From Thermoanaerobaculum sp. (GTDB lineage: Bacteria > Acidobacteriota > Thermoanaerobaculia > Multivoradales > UBA5704): a stretch of DNA of 64,000 bases. Below are positions 1 through 7,541 of this stretch, one piece after another. The position numbers and the translations under genes are program-made. The notes under the pieces were generated by a model. That model made no database searches, was not told where the DNA came from, and saw only the letters and a list, made by a program, of their open reading frames with translations. Location: assembly GCA_021154885.1 (NCBI GenBank), contig JAJKHS010000080.1, positions 92,879 through 156,878 on the forward strand, read 5' to 3'. Numbering within the stretch: position 1 is the first letter of the stretch; the number at the start of each line of letters is the position of its first letter.

Positions 1-468
1 GCGGGCACCGGCCAGGGCCTCCTCGTCCAGGTCGGTGGCGACGATGGTCCAGCTCCAGCCGGCCAGGGCGGGCTCGTCGGCGAGGAGCATGGCCAGCGTC
101 GCCGGCTCCTCCCCCCGGGCGCACGCCGCGGACCAGATGCGGAGCTGGCGGCTGGCCGAGCGGGCGCGCACCAGCTCGGGCAGGATGCGCTGGCGGATGA
201 CCTCGAACTGCTGCGGCGCCCGAAAGAAGTAGGACTCCTTGATGGTGACCAGGGGGATGAGGCTCCCCCACTCGTCCGGCAGCTCGCGGGCGGCGAGGGC
301 GTGCACGTACGCGGCCACGCCGGAGAGGCCCCGGGCGTGGGCCCGCCGTTCCGCCACCTCTTCCAGGAAGGCCAGGCGGGCCGGCGGAATGACGTTGCCC
401 GTGGTCTCCCGGATCAACGCGACGAGCTGCTGCACGGCCGGCGATCCCTCGGCGGGCGACTGGCTCAT
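1..468 (-). CDS. cheR: CheR-type chemotaxis protein methyltransferase (3' end cut by window edge)
   Basis: S-adenosylmethionine-dependent methyltransferase that methylates glutamates of the receptors encoded upstream; in a Wsp-type set it is the WspC counterpart. Only the first 156 residues are in the window. The start MSQSPAEGSP is followed by the helical CheR N-domain (about 15-85, with YFFRAPQQFEVI) and the beginning of the Rossmann methyltransferase domain (IWSAACARGEEPATLAM, then WTIVATDLDEEAL), both CheR signatures. The ATG overlaps the TGA of the GGDEF gene by four bases (ATGA), so translation is probably coupled. It is the last gene of the operon visible here. The C-terminal half lies outside the window. 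Confidence 0.93.
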   Translation of the reverse strand, partial: MSQSPAEGSPAVQQLVALIRETTGNVIPPARLAFLEEVAERRAHARGLSGVAAYVHALAARELPDEWGSLIPLVTIKESYFFRAPQQFEVIRQRILPELVRARSASRQLRIWSAACARGEEPATLAMLLADEPALAGWSWTIVATDLDEEALAGAR

Positions 469-1898
469 GGGCGGACGCAGTTCCGGCCGGCGGCCTTGGC
501 CTCGTAGAGGCGGCGGTCCGCCAGCGACACCAGCAGGTCGGAGGTCAGCGGCCCCGGCAGCTCGTCGCGCGACGCCACGCCGAAAGAGGCGGTGATGCGC
601 ACCTCGGGGACGCCGGTGGAGAGTCGCACGCGGGCGCCTTCCAACCCCAGCCGCAGCCGCTCGGCGGCCTGGCGCGCCGCGTCGAGGTCCACCTGCGGCA
701 GCACGGCCAGGAACTCCTCGCCGCCGTAGCGCCCCAGCAGGTCGGTGCCGCGCAGACAGCGGCGCAGCACAGCCGCCCCCTCGCGCAGCACGGCGTCCCC
801 AGCCAGGTGGCCGAAGGTGTCGTTGACCTCCTTGAAGTGATCGAAGTCGCAGAGCACGACGCTCAGGGGGTAGCGGTAGCGGCGGGCCCGCTCCAGCTCG
901 TCGGTCAGGCGGTCGTAGATCACCCGGTGGTTGAGCTGGCGGGTGAGGCCGTCGAGGGTGGACAGCTCGTGCAGACGCTGGGAGAGGCGGGCGTTGTCCA
1001 GCACCAGGGCGAGGTGGCGGGTGAGGGCCTCGACCAGCGCCGTGGTGGCGGCGTCGAAGCCGTGTGGATCGCGCGGCATCACGGCGAGAACGCCCTCGGC
1101 GTCGCGCAGCGGCAGCGGCAGCCACAGGGCGCGGTCGAGCTCCACGGTGACGTCGCCCCGGCGCTCGCCGTCGTAATGGATCTCCACCGGCACGTCCGGC
1201 GGCAGGCTCAGAGCGCCCACCAGCAGGTCGGCCAGCGTCTCCACGTCCGCCGCCCGGATGGGGTCGTGGAGAAGGATCTGGACCAGTGCCGAGTCGAGCT
1301 CCGCCACGGCCAGGGCCAGGAACGGGGCGTCCACCAGTTGCGCGAGGGTCTCCAGGGCACCCTGGGCCGCGGCGTGGAAGTCGCTGGCTTCCATCCCCCG
1401 TTCCAGCAGGGTGTTGACCACTGTCGCCTGCAGCAGCGAGGCGTCCAGGTGGCGTGCCACCCGGGCCAGCACCTCCACCGGTCCCAGCGCCGGGAGGGCG
1501 GCGAGGCCGGGGGTCCGCGGCGCCGCGGCGGACTTCTCCACCAGGCGGGCGACCGTGGCCACGAGCTGCTGCGGGTCGTGGTCCTTGGTGAGGTAGGCGT
1601 CGGCGCCGGTGCGCAGGCTCCAGTAGCGGGAGGCCGCCTCGCCGTGGCTGGTGAGGATCAGCACCGGGATGTGGCAGCTCGCCGGATCGGCCTTGAGCAG
1701 GCGCAGGAGCGGGAAGCCGTCCATGGTGGGCATCTCGAGGTCGGTGACCACCACCGCCGGCTGGTCGCGCAGGGCCGCCATCGCGCCCTCGGCGCCATCG
1801 CGGGCCTCCACCACCTCGAAGCCGGAGCCGCGCAGGGCGCGGGCGAGGATGGCCCGGGTCACCTCGCTGTCGTCGACCACCAGGACGCGGCGGTTCAC
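465..1898 (-). CDS. Response regulator with GGDEF diguanylate cyclase domain (WspR-like)
   Basis: 477 residues. It makes c-di-GMP and is the likely output of this chemosensory operon. An N-terminal receiver (about 1-120) has the acidic pair at D9-D10, phospho-acceptor D53 (VTDLEMP) and the usual Lys. A middle segment (about 130-300) looks GAF-like. The C-terminal GGDEF domain carries GGEEF near residues 391-395, with an RGTD inhibitory-site motif five residues before it, so the enzyme should be active and product-inhibited. The start is GTG, overlapping the cheB stop as GTGA. It is longer than Pseudomonas WspR because of the middle domain. Receiver phosphorylation by the upstream CheA is inferred from operon order. 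Confidence 0.93.
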   Translation of the reverse strand: MNRRVLVVDDSEVTRAILARALRGSGFEVVEARDGAEGAMAALRDQPAVVVTDLEMPTMDGFPLLRLLKADPASCHIPVLILTSHGEAASRYWSLRTGADAYLTKDHDPQQLVATVARLVEKSAAAPRTPGLAALPALGPVEVLARVARHLDASLLQATVVNTLLERGMEASDFHAAAQGALETLAQLVDAPFLALAVAELDSALVQILLHDPIRAADVETLADLLVGALSLPPDVPVEIHYDGERRGDVTVELDRALWLPLPLRDAEGVLAVMPRDPHGFDAATTALVEALTRHLALVLDNARLSQRLHELSTLDGLTRQLNHRVIYDRLTDELERARRYRYPLSVVLCDFDHFKEVNDTFGHLAGDAVLREGAAVLRRCLRGTDLLGRYGGEEFLAVLPQVDLDAARQAAERLRLGLEGARVRLSTGVPEVRITASFGVASRDELPGPLTSDLLVSLADRRLYEAKAAGRNCVRP

Positions 1899-2959
1899 GT
1901 TTCAGTCCCCTTCGTCCACAGCCGGATCAGCGTCCGGGCCAGGGCTCGCGGCGGCAGGGACACCTCGGCCGCCCCTTTCTCCAGGGCCACCCGCGGCATG
2001 CCGAAGACGACGCAGCTCGCCTCGTCCTGCACCAGGGTGATCCCGCCGGCCTGGCGCAGGGCGAGGAGCCCCTCGACGCCGTCCGCCCCCATGCCGGTCA
2101 TCAGCACGCCGGCCACCTCCCGCGGACAGTGCTCGGCGCAGGACTGGAACAGCTCGTCCACCGACGGCCGGTGGCCGCGGCGGGCCGGCGTCTCGGAGTC
2201 CAGGCGCAGCACGCCACCGGCCTCGATGCGCAGGTGGGAGCCGCCCGGTGCCAGCCGCACCATGCCGCGGCGCAACGCCTCGCCGTCCTGGGCGAGGCGG
2301 ACGTCGAAGGGAAATTCCTTGTTGAGCCAGTCGGCGAAGCCCAGCTCGAAACCGGAGGCGATGTGCTGGACGATCAGGAAGCCGACCGGCGGATCGGCCG
2401 GCACCTCCTCCAGGAATTCACGGATCGCCGCCGGGCCGCCGGTCGAGGCGCCGATGGCCACCCAGCGCAGCTCCAGCGACGACTGCACTCCGGGGAGAAC
2501 CGCGGGGACGCGCGGCGTTCGCGGCGTCCGCGGCGTTTGCGGCGTTTGCGCCAGGCGCGGTGCGGTCTGCGCCAAGGCCACCATGCGCACGGTCTCGGGC
2601 AGGCTGTCGGCGAGCTGCTGCCAGCTCGCCGTATCCTCCGGCTTGGGCAGCACTTCGAGCGCTCCCCGGCGCATGGCCTCGAAGGCGGTCTGCATCTGGT
2701 TGCGGTTGGCCCGCGAGGAGAGCACCACGATCGGCGTCGGCCGCACGGCCATGATGCGCTCGGTGGCGGCGTAGCCGTCCAGCACCGGCATCTGGAGGTC
2801 CATCACCACGACCTGCGGCTGGAGGTCGATGACCATCTGCACGGCCTGGGCGCCGTCCGCCGCCTCGCCCACCACCCGGATGTCGCGGGTGCGGGAGAAG
2901 AAGCGGCGCAGCACCGCCCGCACCGACGGCGAATCGTCCACCAGGAGAACGCCGATCAT
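1895..2959 (-). CDS. cheB: CheB: receiver-controlled protein-glutamate methylesterase
   Basis: 354 residues. Removes methyl groups from MCP glutamates (and deamidates glutamines), opposing CheR; WspF is its Wsp counterpart. The receiver domain (1-120) has D9-D10 and phospho-acceptor D54 (VMDLQMP). A linker around 132-152 is a Gln/Thr/Pro/Arg repeat encoded by degenerate 12-base repeats. The methylesterase domain (about 165-350) shows the Ser of IGASTGGP (S172), His of VQHI (H199) and Asp in LMTGMGADG near residue 296, the complete triad. It starts 11 bases after cheA ends and overlaps the GGDEF gene start. Full-length for the family. Confidence 0.96.
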   Translation of the reverse strand: MIGVLLVDDSPSVRAVLRRFFSRTRDIRVVGEAADGAQAVQMVIDLQPQVVVMDLQMPVLDGYAATERIMAVRPTPIVVLSSRANRNQMQTAFEAMRRGALEVLPKPEDTASWQQLADSLPETVRMVALAQTAPRLAQTPQTPRTPRTPRVPAVLPGVQSSLELRWVAIGASTGGPAAIREFLEEVPADPPVGFLIVQHIASGFELGFADWLNKEFPFDVRLAQDGEALRRGMVRLAPGGSHLRIEAGGVLRLDSETPARRGHRPSVDELFQSCAEHCPREVAGVLMTGMGADGVEGLLALRQAGGITLVQDEASCVVFGMPRVALEKGAAEVSLPPRALARTLIRLWTKGTET

Positions 2960-2970
2960 AAGCGCCGACC

Positions 2971-5079
2971 CTACTTTCCGCTCAGCCGGCGAACCAGGTC
3001 CACCAGCTCGCCGGCGTCCAGGCTCTGCTTGGTCAAATAGGCATCCGCCCCCACCTTGAGGCCGCGCAGGCGGTCCTCCGGGCGGTCGCGGGTGGAGACG
3101 ACGATGATGGGCATCTGGGCGAAGTGCTCCATGCCGCGGAGCTGGGCCGCCAGCTCGAAGCCGTCCATGCGCGGCATCTCGATGTCGGTGACCACGCAGT
3201 CGAAGCTCTCCTCGGCCAGCAGCGACAGGGCCTCTTCGGCGTCGGCGGCGGCCGAGACGAGGAAGCCGGCGTCCTCCAGCAGCCGCCGCTCCATCTCCCG
3301 GGTGACCAGGGAGTCGTCGACCAGCAGCACGCGCACGCGCCGCACCACGACCTGCGGCCGGGCCGCGGGCAGGGCGCGCAGGTACTCGGCTTGCGCCAGC
3401 ACCGCCGGCGACAGCACGCCCACCGGCTCGCCGGAGGCGAGGAGCGCCACCCCCTCCAGCAGATGATCGGTGGGCACCCGCCGGGTGATGGGGCGCACCA
3501 GCACCTCGTGCTCCCCCTCGACGTCGTCCACCGCCAGGGCCAGCGGCTGGCCCGAGACCACCCCCTCCAGCAGGAGCTGGCGCTCGCCCGGCGCCTGGCC
3601 ATAGATGCGGGAGAGGGGAACGAAGGGGACCAGCCGATCGGGGAAAACGGCAAGCGTGCGGCCGTCGCGCTCCACCACCCCTTCGGGATCAATCCGGGTG
3701 GCGCGGCGCACCACCGAGGCCGGCAGGGCGATCTTGAGCTGTCCCACCCGCAGCAGCATCACCGATTCCCCGCGGCGGGCCACCGGCACCTCGACGGTGA
3801 AGGTCGTCCCTCGCCGCGCCTCGGTCTCCACGAACACCTCGCCGCCCACCCGGTTGACGACGTTGGCCACCACGTCGAGCCCGACGCCGCGGCCGGAGAT
3901 CTCGGAGACCAGCTTGCGGGTCGAGAAGCCGGGGGAGAAGAGCAGGCGCAGGGCCTCCTTCTTGCCCATGCCGGCGGCGCTCGCGGCATCCACCAGCCCC
4001 ACCTCCACCGCCTTCTGGAGCACCCGGGCGAGGTCGATGCCGCCGCCGTCATCGGCGATCACCAGCCGCACCTTGGGGCCGTCGGCCAGGGCCTGGATGC
4101 GGATACGGCCGGTGCACGGCTTATTCAGGGCCTCCCGCACCTCCGGCGCCTCGATGCCGTGGTCGACGGCGTTGCGCACCAGGTGGAGGAGCGCCTCCTC
4201 CAACTCGCGGGCGATGCGGCGGTCGAGGCGGGTCTCCTCGCCCTCCAGCTCCACCTCGGCCTCCTTCTTCATCGAGCGGGCCAGCTCGCGGGCGTAGCGG
4301 GCAAAGGAGAGGAGGAAGCCGCGCATGGGCTGGAGCTGGAGCGAGAGCATCTGCTCGAGCTGCTCCTCGGCCGAGCGGATGAGCCGGCGCTGCCCGCCTT
4401 CGAGCTCCACCGCCACCCGGCGCAGCATGGTGGCCAGCACCGCCAGCACCTGGGTGGGCTGCGGCTCGTGCAGCCCCTCCTCGGCCAGACGGGCGAGGTC
4501 ATAGATGCGGTCCACCACCTGGCGCCCGGCGATCGCCATGATGCGCACCTGGGTGGCCCGCTCGGCCACGGCGTCGAGCGCGCCGGTGTCCACCCGCACG
4601 TCGCCGGCGACGCTGCCGCTCTTGGGCGGGGCCGCGGCCTCGGGGGAGGGGGGTGGATCCGACCGATCCGACCGATCCGACCGATCGGTCGGATGAGCTG
4701 CCGCGGGCGGGGGCGCGGGAGCCTCCGCTTCGGCGGCGTTCGCCCGCAGCAGCTCCACCAGCTCCGGGTCCACCGGCGGCTCGCTCCCCCTGGCGACCGC
4801 CTCCACCAGCACGGTCAGCTCGTCCACCACCCGGGTGAGGAGGGGGATCATCCCCGGCCGCGCGGCGTGGAGCACCTCCTCGGCGGCGTGGCAGAGCTCG
4901 GCGAGGGCGCCGATGCGCATCATGCGTCCCGCCCCTTTCAGGGTGTGAAGCTCGCGCTTCGCCTCGACGGCCGACTGCGGATCGGCCTCCAGACGGGGGA
5001 CGCTGCTGGCCAGCCGCTCCAGCCGGTCGCGCGCCTCCTCCACGAAGAGAGGGATGAGATCCGCGAACTCGGCGTCCAA
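2971..5079 (-). CDS. cheA: CheA hybrid histidine kinase with C-terminal receiver (WspE-like)
   Basis: 702 residues. Central kinase of the array. An N-terminal Hpt domain (1-105) has the phospho-His H45 in ELHTLKGAGRMM. A Pro/Ala/Asp-rich linker (about 120-160) contains an R-S-D repeat from tandem GATCCGACC units. The dimerisation and HATPase domains follow (HLVRNAVDHGIE, ADDGGGID, GRGVGLDVV), then a CheW-like coupling domain and a C-terminal receiver (about 580-700) with LLVDDS and TDIEMPRMDG. The attached receiver is typical of WspE and related alternative-function CheA proteins, not of the flagellar type. The likely start is TTG with a GGGGAG sequence just upstream. It follows the MCP gene by 15 bases. 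Confidence 0.95.
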   Translation of the reverse strand: MDAEFADLIPLFVEEARDRLERLASSVPRLEADPQSAVEAKRELHTLKGAGRMMRIGALAELCHAAEEVLHAARPGMIPLLTRVVDELTVLVEAVARGSEPPVDPELVELLRANAAEAEAPAPPPAAAHPTDRSDRSDRSDPPPSPEAAAPPKSGSVAGDVRVDTGALDAVAERATQVRIMAIAGRQVVDRIYDLARLAEEGLHEPQPTQVLAVLATMLRRVAVELEGGQRRLIRSAEEQLEQMLSLQLQPMRGFLLSFARYARELARSMKKEAEVELEGEETRLDRRIARELEEALLHLVRNAVDHGIEAPEVREALNKPCTGRIRIQALADGPKVRLVIADDGGGIDLARVLQKAVEVGLVDAASAAGMGKKEALRLLFSPGFSTRKLVSEISGRGVGLDVVANVVNRVGGEVFVETEARRGTTFTVEVPVARRGESVMLLRVGQLKIALPASVVRRATRIDPEGVVERDGRTLAVFPDRLVPFVPLSRIYGQAPGERQLLLEGVVSGQPLALAVDDVEGEHEVLVRPITRRVPTDHLLEGVALLASGEPVGVLSPAVLAQAEYLRALPAARPQVVVRRVRVLLVDDSLVTREMERRLLEDAGFLVSAAADAEEALSLLAEESFDCVVTDIEMPRMDGFELAAQLRGMEHFAQMPIIVVSTRDRPEDRLRGLKVGADAYLTKQSLDAGELVDLVRRLSGK

Positions 5080-5094
5080 GGGCTCCCCGCGCTT

Positions 5095-6738
5095 TTAGAT
5101 CCTGGTCCAGCTATCGACGTTGACGTCGAGGCCGAGGACGCCTTCCAGCTCCCCGTTCTCATAGATCGGCGCGGCGGCGGTGAAGATGGGCTGTCCCGAG
5201 AGCAGCGAGTTGAACAGCGGTGTCAGGATCGTGTGCTCCTCGCGCACCGCCGACTTGTACCACGGCCGCTCGGCGAAGCCGTCGCCGGCCTTGACCGCCG
5301 GCGGCACCTGGCGGTCGCCCATGATCTGGCGGTTGACGGTGAGCGCCGTCTGGTTGCGCTTGCCGTCGAAGAAGTAAAGGCACTCGACGAACGACTGGCG
5401 CTGCACCAGGTCCTCCAGCAGTCTTTCGATCGCCTCCCAGTTGCCGAGCCGGCGCCGCACCTCCCGGCCCCAGGCCTCGGCCGTGTGCTTCAGCGAATGG
5501 GGCGATTCGAGGTGGAACGACTGCGCGAGCATCTGGATGACGAGCCCCAGATGGTTCAGCCGGTCGGCGGTCTCCGAGAACTGCTTGAGGCCGTCGGCCA
5601 TGCGCTGCACCACCTGGCTGACCTCCTTCAGGGTGAGCACCACCTCGTCGGAGGCGGCGTTCTGCTGCTGGGTCGCGAGGGAGATCTCGCGCGCCACGCG
5701 GGCGGTGTCGCTGGAGGCGCCGCGCAGCTCCTCGATGGCCGCGGCCGCGGCGCGCGCCCGTTCCAGCACCCGGCCGGCCTCCGTGCTCCCCTCCTCGGTG
5801 GCGACGACGGTGGTGCGGATCGAGCCGGCGAACTCGTCCAGCAGGTTGCGCACCGACTCCACCGACTCCTGCGAGCGCTGGGCGAGGCGCCGCACCTCCT
5901 CGGCCACCACCGAGAAGCGCCGCCCGTGGTCGCCGGCGGCGGCGGCCTCGATGGCGGCGTTCAAGGAGAGGATGTGGGTCTCCTGGGCGATCTCGGTGAT
6001 CAGGTCGAGCACCCGGTAGATCTCCTTCGAGCGGGTGCCCAGGATCTCGGCGCGGCTGGCGATGCCGCTGATCCGCTTCTTGACCTCCTCGACGCCGTCG
6101 ACCGCCTCCTCGACCGCCCCCTGGCCGGCGTTGCCGCTCTCCTCGGCCGTCTGCGCCAGGTCGGCCTGGGAGGCGGCGTTGTCGGCGATCTGGCCGGCGG
6201 TGCGGGCCAGCTCCTCCATGGCGGCGGTGATCTCCACCACCGACGCCGCCTGCTGCGACGAGCCGGAGGCCAGCTCCGAGGCGATCTCGTTGACCGCGTT
6301 GGCCGCCGAGGCCACCTCGATGGAGCTCGACTGGATTTGTTGCGCCAGGACGTCGAGCGCGTTGACGGCGTTGCCGAGCACCAGCGCCAGCCGGCCGGGG
6401 AGGGAGCGGGCATGCTCCGAGCAGTTCACCAGGTCGCCCGCCCGCAGCCGGTCCAGGGCCTGGACAAGGGTGCCTTCGATCCCCTCCCGGCTCTCCTCGG
6501 AGCTCTCCACCCGCTGCCGCAGGTCCTGCTGCGAGCGGTAGACGACCCGGGCATAGACGGCGAAGGTGGCCACGGCGATGAGCAGGTAGGCGTTGAACGG
6601 CCAGCTCTGGCCGCCGCCCGCCTCGGTCACCATGAGCAGCACCAGCCCCGCCACCCCGATGACGCCCAGGATGAGCAGCCCGGTCCGCGCGTGGTTGAAC
6701 GATTCACTCACGTCCTTGACGTCCTTCAAGTCCTTCAT
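5095..6738 (-). CDS. Methyl-accepting chemotaxis protein with C-terminal Cache-like domain (MCP 1)
   Basis: 547 residues. Membrane-bound receptor. Two adjacent hydrophobic helices near residues 15-60 leave almost no periplasmic domain. A long coiled signalling region (about 100-420) includes the MCP hairpin tip (EIAQETHILSLNAAIEAA). After it comes a region of about 100 residues ending GVLGLDVNVDSWTRI, with RPWYKSA, resembling a PDC/Cache ligand domain placed at the cytoplasmic C-terminus. ATG at 6738 is preferred because AAGGAG lies nine bases upstream; a GTG at 6768 is the alternative. It overlaps the small CheW-like gene by 35 bases. It is a close paralogue of the MCP at 7542-9221. Confidence 0.92.
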   Translation of the reverse strand: MKDLKDVKDVSESFNHARTGLLILGVIGVAGLVLLMVTEAGGGQSWPFNAYLLIAVATFAVYARVVYRSQQDLRQRVESSEESREGIEGTLVQALDRLRAGDLVNCSEHARSLPGRLALVLGNAVNALDVLAQQIQSSSIEVASAANAVNEIASELASGSSQQAASVVEITAAMEELARTAGQIADNAASQADLAQTAEESGNAGQGAVEEAVDGVEEVKKRISGIASRAEILGTRSKEIYRVLDLITEIAQETHILSLNAAIEAAAAGDHGRRFSVVAEEVRRLAQRSQESVESVRNLLDEFAGSIRTTVVATEEGSTEAGRVLERARAAAAAIEELRGASSDTARVAREISLATQQQNAASDEVVLTLKEVSQVVQRMADGLKQFSETADRLNHLGLVIQMLAQSFHLESPHSLKHTAEAWGREVRRRLGNWEAIERLLEDLVQRQSFVECLYFFDGKRNQTALTVNRQIMGDRQVPPAVKAGDGFAERPWYKSAVREEHTILTPLFNSLLSGQPIFTAAAPIYENGELEGVLGLDVNVDSWTRI

Positions 6739-7090
6739 CGGGGCGATCTCCTTCTCCACCGTCTTCACCGTCTCCAGATTGCAAGGCCGCTGGCGGGCGT
6801 CCCGGGTCCACCACCACCACCGGCTCGCCGCCGTGCACCGCGAGGCCGGCCGCCGGCTGGGGCCAGAAGCGGCGCACCACCGGCGCCAGCGGCCAGACGC
6901 GCAGGTCCTCCACCACGCCCAGGATCTCGTCGGCCGCCAGGACGCCGCTGCCGTTGCCGCCGCTATCGCCGATCGTGATCCGGTAGTCCGCCCCCCTTCG
7001 CACCAGCCCGTCGATGGCGGCGTTGGCGATCCCCCACAGGCCGCCGCCGCGGCGCAGCAGCAGGTAGCCCCGGGCGTGGGGGACGCTCAA
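6704..7090 (-). CDS. Small CheW-like adaptor protein
   Basis: 128 residues, from a TTG start that overlaps the TGA of the preceding cheW. The protein (SVPHARGYLLLRRGGGLWGI near the start, then VLAADEILGVVEDLRVWPL and GLAVHGGEPVVVVDP) has the beta-strand pattern of a compact CheW fold: a recognisable loop before VWPL and a final strand ending in VVDP. The acidic Gly-rich tail (about 108-128) runs over the start of MCP 1. A second CheW in the operon matches WspD, so a coupling role is plausible. The assignment rests on context and pattern rather than a strong motif. Confidence 0.72.
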   Translation of the reverse strand: MSVPHARGYLLLRRGGGLWGIANAAIDGLVRRGADYRITIGDSGGNGSGVLAADEILGVVEDLRVWPLAPVVRRFWPQPAAGLAVHGGEPVVVVDPGRPPAALQSGDGEDGGEGDRPDEGLEGRQGRE

Positions 7091-7539
7091 GTCGCCCGCC
7101 CCAGCGCCTCGAGGTTGAGGACGCGCACCACCTCGCCCCCCACCGGCGCCTCGCCGAGCAGGAAGCCGCCGTCGCCGGCCACCACCGATCCGGCCGGCAC
7201 GTGCACCACCTCCAGCGCCGAGTCCGCGGCCAGGCCCAGCATCTCGCGGGCCTCCGCCGGCCCCACCCACACCACGACGGTGACCGGATAGGTCGGATTG
7301 GGGCCGGCCGGCGCGTGGACCAGCCGCCCGAGGTTGAGCACCGGCAGCGGCTCGCCGCCGAACTCCGCCAGCCCTTCGAGCTCAGCCGTGGCGCCCGGCA
7401 GCGGATGAACGGTCAACGCCCGCACCACCCGTCGCACCGAGGCGAGGGGGAGGGCGCAGGCGTACTCCCCCGCGCGCACCAGCAGGTGGGTCCCCTCGCG
7501 CCGGCTCTTGCCGTTCTCCTCGACCGGGACCGTATCCAT
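7087..7539 (-). CDS. cheW: CheW-family chemotaxis coupling protein
   Basis: 150 residues. Scaffold linking receptors to CheA. The sequence follows the CheW fold: LLVRAGEYACALPLASVRRVV, then LAEFGGEPLPVLNLGRLV (the typical G-x-P-hydrophobic-hydrophobic-D/N-L block), VVVWVGP, and a final VRVLNLEALG. The ATG lies two bases after the MCP 2 stop, and its TGA overlaps the TTG of the small CheW-like gene. An apparent 825-residue open frame through this gene and far upstream is in frame by chance only; the CheW domain starts at MDTVPVEENG. Confidence 0.9.
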   Translation of the reverse strand: MDTVPVEENGKSRREGTHLLVRAGEYACALPLASVRRVVRALTVHPLPGATAELEGLAEFGGEPLPVLNLGRLVHAPAGPNPTYPVTVVVWVGPAEAREMLGLAADSALEVVHVPAGSVVAGDGGFLLGEAPVGGEVVRVLNLEALGRAT

Positions 7540-7541
7540 TG

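Noticed and set aside
2508..2560. Short tandem repeat in cheB
   Set aside because: It encodes the flexible Gln/Thr/Pro/Arg linker between the receiver and methylesterase; ordinary low-complexity linker.
4653..4695. GATCCGACC repeats in cheA as a regulatory site
   Set aside because: They lie in the coding Ser/Asp/Arg linker after Hpt and are explained by linker slippage.
3124..6978. A plus-strand open frame of 1284 codons opposite cheA and MCP 1
   Set aside because: An antisense shadow: His/Leu/Gly-rich composition typical of reversed GC-rich coding DNA, no domain, no ribosome site.
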